64,000 nucleotides of DNA from Idiomarina abyssalis (lineage in GTDB: Bacteria > Pseudomonadota > Gammaproteobacteria > Enterobacterales > Alteromonadaceae), in assembly GCF_900116625.1 (NCBI RefSeq), contig NZ_FPBE01000001.1:992001-1056000 (forward strand), given 5' to 3'. Shown here piece after piece: positions 18,291 through 27,049 of this stretch (the first letter of the stretch is position 1; every line of letters starts with the position of its first letter). Under the pieces are notes generated by a model. It searched no databases. It was not told where the DNA came from and was given only the letters and a program-made list of their open reading frames with translations. A program made the position numbers and the translations under genes.

Positions 18291-18438
18291 GGAAATAGTA
18301 ACCTACTGTATTCACTAAAGGTTCAATCAGAGCAATAGCACCACCAAGCACGACATCGCCTGTCATTAGCCAGACTACGCCAAAGGCGATGGTAAAATGC
18401 ATGATACCAAATGATACTGTCTTTACTGCGTCTTTCAT
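18220..18438 (-). CDS. DUF2061 family small membrane protein
   Basis: A 72-residue protein with two membrane helices. The sequence MKDAVKTVSFGIMHFTIAFG, the WLMTGDVVLGGAIALIEPLVN stretch (WLMTGDVVLGGAIALIEP) and YFHEKIWQR are typical of DUF2061. The role is unknown. GGGAGATTG lies just upstream of the ATG. The next gene (DUF2919) begins inside its 3' end. Confidence 0.83.
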   Translation of the reverse strand: MKDAVKTVSFGIMHFTIAFGVVWLMTGDVVLGGAIALIEPLVNTVGYYFHEKIWQRGDKRRAAIGREGTIPG

Positions 18439-18511
18439 AACAATCTCCCACTTCGACTCTTACTAATTATTGCCGATTAAGATTGTTACAGCCAATTGAT
18501 AAAAGCGATAA

Positions 18512-18539
18512 CCCTGTTCGTTGCAGGGCATTTTTTTTT
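18512..18539 (+). terminator. Intrinsic terminator oriented rightward, with no gene feeding it
   Basis: Stem CCCTG / CAGGG with a 7-nt loop, one spacer CA, and nine T residues (18531-18539) on the plus strand. Both flanking genes are on the minus strand. The T-run overlaps the uvrB stop codon. Read leftward, the hairpin follows uvrB but lacks a strong U-run. Confidence 0.6.
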
Positions 18540-20571
18540 AAACCGCTCGTTTAAGCTGTTCACGCAGTTCAGCGACTTCATCGCGCAGTTTACCTGCTTG
18601 TTCAAACTCAAGATTCTGCGCCGCTTTGTACATCTCTTTCTCTTTAGCGTCAATTTCTTTCATCACCGCTTTCGCGTCTTTGACAACCACAGTGCGGGCA
18701 TCATACCCGGAGGCCACTTCAGCCAGCGCTTTTTCAGCCTTACTCTTACGAGCTTTGGCTGAGCCCTGCCCCAAGTCCATCACGTCGGTAATGTCTTTAT
18801 TCAGTCCCTGCGGGGTAATACCGTGCTCTTTGTTGTAAGCAATTTGCTTCTCGCGGCGACGGTCAGTTTCATCCATAGCGCGTTGCATAGAGCCGGTAAT
18901 ACGGTCGGCGTATAAAATGGCGCGGCCGTTAACGTTACGTGCCGCACGACCAATCGTCTGAATTAACGAACGATCGGAGCGCAGAAAGCCTTCTTTATCC
19001 GCATCTAATATCGCGACCAGCGACACTTCCGGCATATCCAGACCTTCCCGCAGCAAGTTAATACCGACCAGCACATCAAACTTACCCAGACGCAAATCGC
19101 GGATAATCTCCATACGTTCAACGGTATCAATGTCTGAATGCAGATAACGCACCTTTATGCCGTGTTCATCCAGATAGTCGGCTAAATCTTCCGACATCTT
19201 TTTGGTCAAAGTTGTCGCCAGCACCCGCTCGCCGACCTCTGTCCGCAAGCGTATTTCAGACATTAAATCATCCACCTGGGTGGCAACCGGACGCACTTCT
19301 ATCTGCGGGTCAATCAATCCTGTCGGCCTGACAACCTGCTCAACCACTTCATTACCACTGCGCTCTAATTCATACTTGCCCGGTGTCGCTGACACATACA
19401 GGGTTTGTGGCGCTATAGCCTCAAACTCATCAAATTTAAGCGGCCGGTTATCCAGTGCTGACGGTAAACGGAAACCGTATTCCACCAGATTTTCTTTACG
19501 CGAGCGGTCGCCTTTATACATAGCGCCAATCTGCGACACAGTAACGTGTGACTCATCAATGATAAGCAGTGCGTTATCCGGTAAATAGTCCATCAACGTT
19601 GGTGGCGGCTCGCCCGGCGCACGACCGGATAAATAGCGTGAGTAGTTTTCAATGCCCGAGCAATAGCCAAGCTCCAGCATCATTTCAATATCAAACTGCG
19701 TACGCTGATTAATCCGCTGCTCTTCTATGAGTTTATTTTGCTTAAGCAGAATATCGCGACGATCTTTCAACTCATCTTTTATCTTTTCAATGGCTTTAAC
19801 CAGCACTTCTCGCGGTGTTACATAATGCGTTTTCGGATAAATAGTGGCGCGCGCAACGTCTTTTTCCGTCACCTGTCCGGTTAAAGGCTCGAAAAAGCTA
19901 ATGCGATCAACTTCGCTGTCAAACAGCTCCAGACGCACCGCTATTTCTTCCGACTCCGCCGGAAAGATATCTATCACATCGCCACGAACCCGGTAAGTAC
20001 CGCGCTCGAAGGCTGCGTCGTTTCGCTTATACTGCAACTGAGCCAAACGCCGCAGAACGTCGCGCTGATCGATAATGTCGCCACGACGCAAGTGCAGCAT
20101 CATTTTCATGTAAGACTCGGGGTCACCCAAGCCGTAAATGGCCGATACCGACGCAACCAGAACCACATCACGGCGTTCCATCAGAGCTTTGGTAGCTGAC
20201 AAACGCATTTGCTCTATGTGGTCGTTAATTGAGGCGTCTTTCTCAATGAAAGTATCGGTTGTCGGCACATAAGCTTCAGGCTGATAGTAGTCATAGTAAG
20301 AGACAAAGTATTCCACCGCGTTATTGGGGAAATACTCTTTCATCTCACCATAAAGCTGCGCTGCCAGGGTTTTATTGTGTGCCAGTATCAAGGTAGGACG
20401 CTGCGAACGTTCAATGACATTCGCCATAGTAAAGGTTTTACCTGAACCAGTTACCCCCAACAGCACCTGATGCGCCAGACCGGCGTCCAGATTATCGAGC
20501 AGCGACTCAATGGCTTTGGGCTGGTCACCCGCCGGCTTGTATTTAGAAACCAGTTCAAATTTCTTAGCCAC
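18538..20571 (-). CDS. uvrB: Excinuclease ABC subunit B
   Basis: A 677-residue DNA damage-recognition helicase of nucleotide excision repair, partner of UvrA and UvrC. Walker A is [14 protein letters not shown]. The beta-hairpin region is [12 protein letters not shown], and the helicase motifs include DESHV, ATPGKYE and QTIGRAARN. The C-terminal UVR domain, which contacts UvrC, is [20 protein letters not shown] onward. The start is GTG (20569-20571) with a strong GAGGAGAG ribosome site; the frame then reads [11 protein letters not shown]. It overlaps the upstream MATE gene by 8 bp and is likely co-transcribed with it. Confidence 0.97.
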   Translation of the reverse strand: MAKKFELVSKYKPAGDQPKAIESLLDNLDAGLAHQVLLGVTGSGKTFTMANVIERSQRPTLILAHNKTLAAQLYGEMKEYFPNNAVEYFVSYYDYYQPEAYVPTTDTFIEKDASINDHIEQMRLSATKALMERRDVVLVASVSAIYGLGDPESYMKMMLHLRRGDIIDQRDVLRRLAQLQYKRNDAAFERGTYRVRGDVIDIFPAESEEIAVRLELFDSEVDRISFFEPLTGQVTEKDVARATIYPKTHYVTPREVLVKAIEKIKDELKDRRDILLKQNKLIEEQRINQRTQFDIEMMLELGYCSGIENYSRYLSGRAPGEPPPTLMDYLPDNALLIIDESHVTVSQIGAMYKGDRSRKENLVEYGFRLPSALDNRPLKFDEFEAIAPQTLYVSATPGKYELERSGNEVVEQVVRPTGLIDPQIEVRPVATQVDDLMSEIRLRTEVGERVLATTLTKKMSEDLADYLDEHGIKVRYLHSDIDTVERMEIIRDLRLGKFDVLVGINLLREGLDMPEVSLVAILDADKEGFLRSDRSLIQTIGRAARNVNGRAILYADRITGSMQRAMDETDRRREKQIAYNKEHGITPQGLNKDITDVMDLGQGSAKARKSKAEKALAEVASGYDARTVVVKDAKAVMKEIDAKEKEMYKAAQNLEFEQAGKLRDEVAELREQLKRAV

Positions 20572-21922
20572 GTTCTCTCCTCAACTCGCGTGAAAACCAC
20601 CAATACGCAATAACAGCAGTAAACAGATTAGCGACCACCCCGCCAATGAATAAACCGGTTAAGTCAGCGAGTACACTCCCCAAATAAGAGAGCGGTACGA
20701 ATAAAACAAATAACCGAATGATACTTAACCACAACGCGTTCATTGGCCGGTGCACAGCATTAAAGCTGGAATTGGTCAGTATAATAATGCCCTGTAACCC
20801 GTACCCCAACGGCATAATATAAATAAAGAGCTTAACAATGTCGGCAACCGCTTGCTCTTCAGCAAATACCTGAGCTATCCAGTGTGCGGTTACCAGCATC
20901 AGTAAATAAATGATCGCCTGAATGGCCAGCACGGCTTTTAACGCGGTTCGATAGGCTTCTTTCACCCGATCAATACGATCCGCACCGTAGTTCTGGCTAA
21001 TTAATGGCGGCAACGACATAGACAACGCCAGTATAATGACGCTGGCCAGTGACTCCAGTCGGGACCCGACACCGAACGCTGCCACGGCTGGAGCTCCATA
21101 AGATGCGACAATAGCAGTCATCACTGACATAGCTAATGGAGTCAGCATATTGGCGCTGGCTGCCGGCATACCTATTTTTAAAATACCGCGGGCTGACTTA
21201 ACCCATGCCTGAAAAAAAGGTCGTCCGGCCGGCGGTTTAGAAGAAACCAGCTTGTTTCTGCGCAGCAACCAAAACACTAAAAAGACACCACTAAACCAGG
21301 AAATAACACTGGCAAGAGCGGCACCTTCAATTCCCATGGCAGGAATAGGCCCTAGCCCAAAAATTAAAATTGGATCGAAAATGGTGTTCGCCAACCCACC
21401 GGAAGCCATAATAAGCGATGGTGTTCGTGTGTCACCGGCGGCTCGCAGAACCGCATTCCCAACCATAGGCGTAACCAACATCACGCAGCCCAGATACCAG
21501 AGCGTCATATACTCCCGTATCAATGGCATTAGCCGTTCCTGTGCCTGCAATAAACTGAAAACCGGGTCCATCAGCAAATAGCCAATGAGTGCCAATGCAG
21601 CAACTAATATGGCGGACACCGAGAGCGCAGAAAAACCGTCAAAATGAGCCTCTTCCGGCCTGTCGGAGCCGTATTTACGGGCAATGACGGCAGATGTTCC
21701 TATACCTAAACCTATGGCCAGGCTTATAACGGTGAAAGTAACGGGAAAGGTAAAGCTGACAGCCGCGAGAGGGTCTGTTCCGAGCATACTGATAAAGAAG
21801 GTATCGACAACATTGAAGCTAATGAGAGTAGCCACACCGAAAATAACCGGCCAGGTCATTTCCCAGAGTTTTTGTCCTACCGGCGCGCTGATAAGACTTC
21901 TTGATGCGTCGGCAGCTGCCAT
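20564..21922 (-). CDS. MATE-family efflux transporter
   Basis: A 452-residue multidrug/toxin extrusion carrier with 12 predicted membrane helices. The two-fold repeat is visible: [20 protein letters not shown] in the first half, and [20 protein letters not shown] in the second. Such carriers exchange organic cations for Na+ or H+. It ends inside the start of uvrB, so the two are probably one transcript. The substrate is unknown. A second, separate MATE gene lies at 60023-61411; the two are not close in sequence. Confidence 0.88.
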   Translation of the reverse strand: MAAADASRSLISAPVGQKLWEMTWPVIFGVATLISFNVVDTFFISMLGTDPLAAVSFTFPVTFTVISLAIGLGIGTSAVIARKYGSDRPEEAHFDGFSALSVSAILVAALALIGYLLMDPVFSLLQAQERLMPLIREYMTLWYLGCVMLVTPMVGNAVLRAAGDTRTPSLIMASGGLANTIFDPILIFGLGPIPAMGIEGAALASVISWFSGVFLVFWLLRRNKLVSSKPPAGRPFFQAWVKSARGILKIGMPAASANMLTPLAMSVMTAIVASYGAPAVAAFGVGSRLESLASVIILALSMSLPPLISQNYGADRIDRVKEAYRTALKAVLAIQAIIYLLMLVTAHWIAQVFAEEQAVADIVKLFIYIMPLGYGLQGIIILTNSSFNAVHRPMNALWLSIIRLFVLFVPLSYLGSVLADLTGLFIGGVVANLFTAVIAYWWFSRELRRERG

Positions 21923-22055
21923 TCAATCCCTCCTCAGTTCGATAGCCGAATAGTGTACATGAGACTGTGCTTTGTGGCTACGGAGAATAGACTTTAGCCA
22001 CTGCGATCCGTATAGTAATGGGCATTTCAACCCTTGCGAAAAACAGGATCTGAAC

Positions 22056-23243
22056 GTGGATTATCAACTCTCTGATCGTATCAATGCGATTCAACCATCG
22101 CCGACTCTGGCGGTGACTCAAAAAGCCAATGAATTACGCCAACAAGGCAAAGATGTTATTGGTCTGGGCGTCGGCGAGCCAGATTTTGATACACCAGATT
22201 TTATCAAAGAAGCGGCTATTCAGGCTATCCATGACGGTAAGACCAAATATACGGCTGTTGATGGTATCGATGAGCTAAAAGATGCTGTTATTAACAAGCT
22301 AAAACGCGACAACAGCCTTAGCTACCAACGTTCAGAAATTATTGTGTCAGCCGGCGGTAAACACAGTATTTTCAATTTACTCAGTGCCTGGTTAAATCCG
22401 GGAGATGAAGTTGTTATTCCCGCACCTTACTGGGTTTCGTATCCTGACATGACCAAGTTGGTTGGCGCTACGCCAGTTATTGTTAAAGCCGGCATAGACC
22501 AACGTTTTAAAATTACACCAGAACAATTGCGTAACGCACTAACGGATAAAACACGTTTAATGTTCATCAATAGTCCGTCCAACCCGGCCGGAACAGCTTA
22601 TACCGCGAACGAGCTTGAAGCCCTTGCGGAAGTGCTGCGTGATTATCCAAATGTACTTATCGCCACCGACGATATGTACGAGCATATTCTCTGGAGCGAC
22701 TCGCCCTTTGCTAACTTCCCTATGGTGGCTCCAGATCTTAAAGATCGCACCGTTATCCTAACGGGTGTCTCCAAAGCTTACGCTATGACGGGCTGGCGCA
22801 TCGGTTATGCTGCAGGCCCTAAACCAATTATTGCTGCTATGAAAAAAATGCAGTCACAAAGTACATCAAACCCTGCCAGCATTAGCCAGTACGCGGCAGC
22901 GGCAGCATTAAACGGCGACCAAAGCTGTATTAAAACCATGGTGACTGCATTTAAAGAGCGTCACGACTATTTGGTTGATGCTCTAAACAGCATTGACGGC
23001 ATTGACTGCGTACCAGGCGACGGTACTTTTTACGCTTTTGCTCAGGTCGATAAGCTAATGGCTAAAGCCAATGTCAGCAGCGACGTTGAACTGTGCGAAA
23101 AACTGCTGACACAAGCCAACGTAGCCCTTGTGCCAGGCTCGGCTTTTGGCACGGATGGTTATTGCCGTTTATCCTTCGCTACCGGAATGGATGTTTTGAA
23201 AGAAGCGGTTAAACGTATCAAAAGTTTCTCAGAAAGTTTATAA
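22056..23243 (+). CDS. aspC: Aspartate aminotransferase (class I, PLP-dependent)
   Basis: A 395-residue class I aminotransferase that interconverts aspartate/2-oxoglutarate and oxaloacetate/glutamate. It has IGLGVGEPDFDTP, the substrate-binding SPSNPAGTAY, and SKAYAMTGWRIGY with the PLP lysine. This is the AspC-Ib type common in marine bacteria and Bacillus, not the E. coli type. I chose GTG 22056, which has AGGA 7 nt upstream and gives MDYQLSDRINAIQPSPTLAV; the longer frame begins at a TTG with no family similarity. The downstream hairpin at 23250-23286 probably marks the transcript end. Confidence 0.9.
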   Translation: MDYQLSDRINAIQPSPTLAVTQKANELRQQGKDVIGLGVGEPDFDTPDFIKEAAIQAIHDGKTKYTAVDGIDELKDAVINKLKRDNSLSYQRSEIIVSAGGKHSIFNLLSAWLNPGDEVVIPAPYWVSYPDMTKLVGATPVIVKAGIDQRFKITPEQLRNALTDKTRLMFINSPSNPAGTAYTANELEALAEVLRDYPNVLIATDDMYEHILWSDSPFANFPMVAPDLKDRTVILTGVSKAYAMTGWRIGYAAGPKPIIAAMKKMQSQSTSNPASISQYAAAAALNGDQSCIKTMVTAFKERHDYLVDALNSIDGIDCVPGDGTFYAFAQVDKLMAKANVSSDVELCEKLLTQANVALVPGSAFGTDGYCRLSFATGMDVLKEAVKRIKSFSESL

Positions 23244-23249
23244 AATGAA

Positions 23250-23286
23250 GGTTTTGGCGCCATTTTTTACAATGAGCGCCAAAACC
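23250..23286. terminator. Hairpin after aspartate aminotransferase
   Basis: 11-bp inverted repeat GGTTTTGGCGC / GCGCCAAAACC with a 15-nt loop, just after the stop codon. The loop, not the tail, holds the T-run, so it is an imperfect intrinsic terminator. Confidence 0.5.
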
Positions 23287-23658
23287 CTATTAATTGAACG
23301 CTTGTTACAGCATAAATCCCATCAATACCAACTCTTTTCACTTTGATACTTTTATTACAAGTTACTAAAAATTCCTTCCTGCCATTAGTGATCGGATCCA
23401 GATCTAAGTGACCGATGTCAAGCCTAATAATTCAATTTAACATGAGATTTTTTGGCGCGTTTTTTAGTCAAATTCACTAAGAAATACACAAGTTGCTGAT
23501 TCTTCACGCATTGACTGGTGAATCGATCACCAACCTGAAGATTTATTCACCAGAATAAACTAACCTATTGTTTATTATATAGATTTTGTTTTATCGTTAC
23601 TTTTTAACCACTACGGAAATCGCCCTCAAAGCCGCATCATTATTACGACTTCACAGAG

Positions 23659-23740
23659 TTAAACACAAGGTTATCCACAGATTCCGTGGATAAGATCATG
23701 TAGCCTTTATCTACTGCGACATTCAGATATCTGTGGATAA
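23659..23740. other. Cluster of DnaA boxes
   Basis: Two perfect boxes, TTATCCACA at 23671-23679 (plus) and TGTGGATAA at 23732-23740 (minus strand box), with two single-mismatch boxes: TTAAACACA at 23659-23667 and CGTGGATAA at 23685-23693. The central two face each other as an 8-bp inverted repeat. Facing boxes plus a third nearby is the layout of E. coli DARS cores as I know them. No oriC marker genes (mnmG, dnaA, mioC, rpmH) lie nearby. Confidence 0.6.
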
Positions 23741-23912
23741 TCAGATCCTCGAAAAAGCTAATACTTATGTTATAGATGTGAATTTGACAGTTACTTGACA
23801 TTGTCAGCGATAAGGATTAGCTCATCTTTTTGCATTGATGTGACTAAAAAAATCAATTTGCTGACTTTTTCGACAACCGAGCCCTTTTCCTTTAAAAACC
23901 TTCGCAGAATAG

Positions 23913-23941
23913 TTGACACCCCTGCGTATGAGCTTTAATAT
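23913..23941 (+). promoter_or_regulatory. Promoter of the tRNA-Asn genes
   Basis: A perfect TTGACA (23913-23918) and a -10 within TTTAATAT (23934-23941), with 15 to 17 bp spacing depending on register. It lies about 20 bp before the first tRNA-Asn. Confidence 0.75.
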
Positions 23942-23961
23942 TCGCAGCCGTTGAATGTTGT

Positions 23962-24038
23962 TCCCCAGTAGCTCAGTTGGTTAGAGCGGTGGACTGTTAA
24001 TCCATGTGTCGTTGGTTCGAATCCAACCTGGGGAGCCA
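23962..24038 (+). tRNA. tRNA-Asn (anticodon GTT), copy 1
   Basis: Complete 77-nt cloverleaf: acceptor TCCCCAG pairing with CTGGGGA, D-loop AGCTCAGTTGGTTAGAG, anticodon loop CTGTTAA (GTT, asparagine), T-loop TTCGAAT and encoded CCA. Identical to copy 2. Confidence 0.97.
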
Positions 24039-24060
24039 AACAACATCCAGCCTATTCCAA

Positions 24061-24137
24061 TCCCCAGTAGCTCAGTTGGTTAGAGCGGTGGACTGTTAAT
24101 CCATGTGTCGTTGGTTCGAATCCAACCTGGGGAGCCA
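24061..24137 (+). tRNA. tRNA-Asn (anticodon GTT), copy 2
   Basis: Exact 77-nt copy of the preceding tRNA-Asn, 22 nt downstream, including encoded CCA. It is followed by an intrinsic terminator at 24145-24170. Both copies share one promoter. Confidence 0.97.
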
Positions 24138-24144
24138 CATTCAG

Positions 24145-24170
24145 AAGAACCGCCTATATGTCGGTTTTTT
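24145..24170 (+). terminator. Intrinsic terminator of the tRNA-Asn transcript
   Basis: Stem with core AACCG / CGGTT (extended by weaker A-T and G-T pairs) and a 9-nt loop, ending in six T residues at 24165-24170. It overlaps the last codons of the convergent glycosyltransferase gene. Confidence 0.8.
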
Positions 24171-25188
24171 CGTTTCTGGACCAAAGCTCTGCACTGAGTT
24201 CAGCAACTGGTTGCGTTGCGCCATCGGCAATCCATTGTGCCAGCGTTTCCGCGACATTAGGCCAGTACAGTCTATGAGGTTCCCGTTGCGCCAGCCAGCT
24301 GTCAACGTCACTGGTCTCAACTCGTTTTAAGACACTAGCCAGCCCATGCTCCTGTAATATGCGGGCATTCCACTTTTGTTCAAACTGGCCTGCTAAAGGT
24401 TTTACTGCCAAAGCCTTTCCCTGGCTCAGCGCTTCGCAACTGGTTTCAAAACCGGCATTCGACAAAATAGCGGACGCCTTACTAAAGTGCTGAGCAAACT
24501 CAGTACGTGAAGGCGGATAGCATTCGATGTGCCCCAACGACTTCCGCTCTACCTTAGGATGAAAAAGCGAGAACTCATAGTTATCCAAGGGTTGAAGCTG
24601 GTCAATAATATCTCGGGGGTCCTCAAAAGGAAGGTAAACCACAACGCGCTGCATTAACCCGACACAGGCGTTTTCTTCCTGTCTTACCACCGGGGGAATC
24701 GCATTGCCACTAGCCAGCCAATGCATACCAACGGGTTCTGAACATGGTGCAAAGGATGAAATCAGCTGCTTTTGCCACCAGGACAATCGTTTAAACAAAT
24801 CGGGTTCATGAAAAGCGTATTGTCGGCCCAAACCAACACAGCGCACGCCTTGTTTCTTCGCCGCCCAGGCGGTTACCGGCTCATAGTCAGTAATTACCAG
24901 GTCATAGTCGGTAACCGATAAGTTTTTCACATCTTGCCAAAACTGCCGCCAATGGTTATTGAGTAATGTCTTGCGTCGGCGAAGCCTCCCCCTTTCGGTG
25001 ACAAACGACAAGCCCTGACGCCATTGGTAGTCACCGAAAACCTCCATGTCAAAAAGCCCTGAAGGCTGGCGACCCGATATGAGGTAATCAATTTCAACAT
25101 TACGATGTTTAGTCAAAGACTGAGCTAATGTGTGGCAACGACTTAAATGACCATTCCCTGTACCCTGAACTCCGTAAAGAATTTTCAT
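24154..25188 (-). CDS. MJ1255/VC2487-type glycosyltransferase-like protein
   Basis: A 344-residue protein of GT-B type. It opens KILYGVQGTGNGHLSRCHTL, the N-terminal nucleotide-sugar transferase motif (GxGxGH) shared with MurG and UDP-glucuronosyl transferases. The C-terminal half has ILSNAGFETSCEALSQGKAL, which is the sugar-nucleotide binding signature. This matches the family typed by MJ1255 and V. cholerae VC2487. The product is unknown; a glycolipid is likely given the coupled PAP2 gene. The ATG overlaps the PAP2 stop (ATGA). The last codons lie inside the tRNA-Asn terminator. Confidence 0.8.
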   Translation of the reverse strand: MKILYGVQGTGNGHLSRCHTLAQSLTKHRNVEIDYLISGRQPSGLFDMEVFGDYQWRQGLSFVTERGRLRRRKTLLNNHWRQFWQDVKNLSVTDYDLVITDYEPVTAWAAKKQGVRCVGLGRQYAFHEPDLFKRLSWWQKQLISSFAPCSEPVGMHWLASGNAIPPVVRQEENACVGLMQRVVVYLPFEDPRDIIDQLQPLDNYEFSLFHPKVERKSLGHIECYPPSRTEFAQHFSKASAILSNAGFETSCEALSQGKALAVKPLAGQFEQKWNARILQEHGLASVLKRVETSDVDSWLAQREPHRLYWPNVAETLAQWIADGATQPVAELSAELWSRNEKTDI

Positions 25189-25694
25189 ATCGTCAGTTCC
25201 GAAACTAAGACAGCCAGTGCAACACCGGCAACAATATCACTCGGATAATGAACCCCGACCACCACTCTTGACGCCCCAATAGCCATTGCCCAGCCAAAAC
25301 AGGCTAACCCCGCGGCAGGATAATAGTGGTAGGTAACCGTGGCGAATAAAACCGCTGCCGCCGTATGCCCGGAAGGAAAGCTAAACTTGTCGCTGGCAAC
25401 AATAAGCGCCGCAAAAGACAAGTTACGCTCACAGGGACGTTGCCGACGGAAACTGTTTTTCATGATCCAGTAAAAAGGAAGTTCAAGAGAAAATGCGAAT
25501 ATCAGACTGGTAAAATATTCGTCGCCGCTGTCATCGAGCATCCAGACCATTAAAGCAATAGCGAGGTATCCATAGCCATCGCCGCTGCGGGAAGTCAGTA
25601 GAGCAATTTGTCCGGGAAGATCTTTCGCCCTCAACCCGGAAAACAGGCAATAACAGTAACGATCAAAGCGTTGTAAATAACTGAACAATACCAT
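25185..25694 (-). CDS. PAP2-family lipid phosphatase
   Basis: A 169-residue integral membrane protein with the three PAP2 motifs in order: KNSFRRQRP, then PSGHTAAA, then SRVVVGVHYPSDIVAG. These form the catalytic site of type 2 phosphatidic acid phosphatases, which dephosphorylate phosphatidic acid, undecaprenyl pyrophosphate and similar lipids on the outer leaflet. It is translationally coupled to the downstream glycosyltransferase-like gene by an ATGA overlap, suggesting that the two act on one lipid or polyprenyl product (inference). Confidence 0.87.
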   Translation of the reverse strand: MVLFSYLQRFDRYCYCLFSGLRAKDLPGQIALLTSRSGDGYGYLAIALMVWMLDDSGDEYFTSLIFAFSLELPFYWIMKNSFRRQRPCERNLSFAALIVASDKFSFPSGHTAAAVLFATVTYHYYPAAGLACFGWAMAIGASRVVVGVHYPSDIVAGVALAVLVSELTI

Positions 25695-25820
25695 GGTAGA
25701 AAACCCAAGTTGGCTTCAGTTGGGGCTACTTTGCCAAGCCTTTATGACACTAAATAATCAGTTTCGTGAATAAAATATGACAATGTCTGAATTTTCTCCT
25801 AAACCCATGCTCGCTGTCTG

Positions 25821-25849
25821 TTGTTTATGGCGGCCAAAACACCGATAAT
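25821..25849 (+). promoter_or_regulatory. Putative promoter of the rnf operon
   Basis: TTGTTT (25821-25826) and GATAAT (25844-25849) with 17 bp spacing, about 38 bp upstream of rnfA. Matches to consensus are four of six and five of six. Confidence 0.5.
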
Positions 25850-25886
25850 ATGCGGTCTTAAATAACCACAGTACCCGGAAAGGTAA

Positions 25887-26468
25887 ATGACCGATTACTT
25901 ACTGCTACTGATAGGCACCGTGCTGGTAAACAACTTTGTGTTGGTAAAGTTCCTGGGCTTGTGCCCGTTTATGGGCGTTTCCAGCAAGTTAGATACCGCC
26001 ATAGGTATGTCCGCTGCCACCACATTTGTGCTGACACTGGCCTCGGTCTGCAGTTATCTGGTCAATCAGTATTTGTTAGAGCCGCTGGATTTAATGTCAC
26101 TGCAAACCTTAAGTTTTATTCTGGTTATTGCCGTGGTCGTGCAGTTCACCGAAATGGTGGTGCATAAAACCAGCCCAACCCTGTATCGGTTGCTGGGCAT
26201 TTTTCTGCCTCTAATTACTACCAACTGTGCCGTTCTCGGTGTTGCTTTGCTTAACGTCAACGAGCAACACAACTTTGTGCAGTCCATTGTTTATGGCCTG
26301 GGTGCCGCAGTTGGGTTCTCCTTGGTACTGATTTTATTCTCAGCTCTGCGTGAGCGCTTAGCTGCCGCCGACGTGCCAGTAGCATTTAAAGGCTCAGCTA
26401 TTGCGATGATCACCGCAGGGCTTATGTCTCTTGCCTTTATGGGCTTTAGCGGATTGGTGAGCGGTTAA
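25887..26468 (+). CDS. rnfA: Rnf electron transport complex subunit A
   Basis: A 193-residue inner-membrane subunit with six helices. Typical sequences are [20 protein letters not shown] and [18 protein letters not shown]. The Rnf complex couples electron flow between ferredoxin and NADH to ion transport, or keeps SoxR reduced as in E. coli (RsxA). This is the first gene of rnfABCDGE-nth. The stop overlaps the rnfB start by one base. Confidence 0.96.
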   Translation: MTDYLLLLIGTVLVNNFVLVKFLGLCPFMGVSSKLDTAIGMSAATTFVLTLASVCSYLVNQYLLEPLDLMSLQTLSFILVIAVVVQFTEMVVHKTSPTLYRLLGIFLPLITTNCAVLGVALLNVNEQHNFVQSIVYGLGAAVGFSLVLILFSALRERLAAADVPVAFKGSAIAMITAGLMSLAFMGFSGLVSG

Positions 26469-27049
26469 TGAGTTTATTCGGAGCAGTTATCGCGCTGGGC
26501 GTATTAGCGCTGATATTCGGGGTGATACTCGGCTTTGCCGCGGTTAAATTCCGTGTCGAGAGCGACCCCATTGTTGACCAAATTGACGAAATTCTGCCTC
26601 AAACGCAATGTGGGCAGTGCGGATATCCCGGTTGCCGCCCATACGCACAGGCCATTGCCGATGGCGATGACATTAATAAGTGTCCTCCCGGTGGCGAAGC
26701 AACCATAAAACAGCTTGCCGACTTAATGGGCGTTGAACCCAAACCCCTTGACGACGCCCACGGCGAAGAAGACGTTAAAAAAGTCGCGATTATTCGCGAA
26801 GACGAGTGCATTGGCTGTACCAAATGCATTCAGGCATGCCCGGTTGATGCCATTTTAGGCGCGGCAAAACAAATGCACACCGTTATTGAACATGAATGTA
26901 CAGGTTGTGACCTTTGTGTCGAACCTTGCCCGGTTGACTGCATTGACATGGTGGCGGTTAAGCCTAAGCCTGAAACCTGGCAGTGGGACTTAGACACCGT
27001 AAAAGAAAACATAAAAGCCAACAGTATTCCGGTGAAGGTGGTTGAATGA
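26468..27049 (+). CDS. rnfB: Rnf complex subunit B (Fe-S protein)
   Basis: A 193-residue subunit with one N-terminal membrane helix. [13 protein letters not shown] is the four-cysteine cluster of the Fe-S domain. Two ferredoxin-type motifs follow: [16 protein letters not shown] and [16 protein letters not shown], holding two 4Fe-4S clusters. It feeds electrons into the complex on the cytoplasmic side. Overlaps rnfA and rnfC by 1 and 4 bases. Length equals E. coli RsxB (192). Confidence 0.96.
   Translation: MSLFGAVIALGVLALIFGVILGFAAVKFRVESDPIVDQIDEILPQTQCGQCGYPGCRPYAQAIADGDDINKCPPGGEATIKQLADLMGVEPKPLDDAHGEEDVKKVAIIREDECIGCTKCIQACPVDAILGAAKQMHTVIEHECTGCDLCVEPCPVDCIDMVAVKPKPETWQWDLDTVKENIKANSIPVKVVE

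Larger units (their letters stand above)
23244..23961. other. Gene-free 718-bp region with DnaA boxes and AT-rich DNA
   Basis: No credible coding sequence is seen on either strand. From left to right: the hairpin at 23250-23286; three GATC sites within 15 bp (23390-23404); an AT-rich tract at about 23552-23605; a cluster of DnaA boxes (23659-23740); a near-box TTATTCACC at 23543; further GATC at 23525, 23694 and 23744; and the tRNA-Asn promoter at 23913. The composition resembles a replication control element more than a promoter region. Confidence 0.65.

Noticed and set aside
23291-23309. TTAATTGAACG half-site resembling the BetI palindrome
   Set aside because: The right arm is absent and no bet-related gene lies nearby; a chance match is likely in AT-rich DNA.
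23784-23823. Two TTGACA hexamers as an extra promoter
   Set aside because: No acceptable -10 lies at 16-18 bp from either one. The better promoter for the tRNAs is at 23913.
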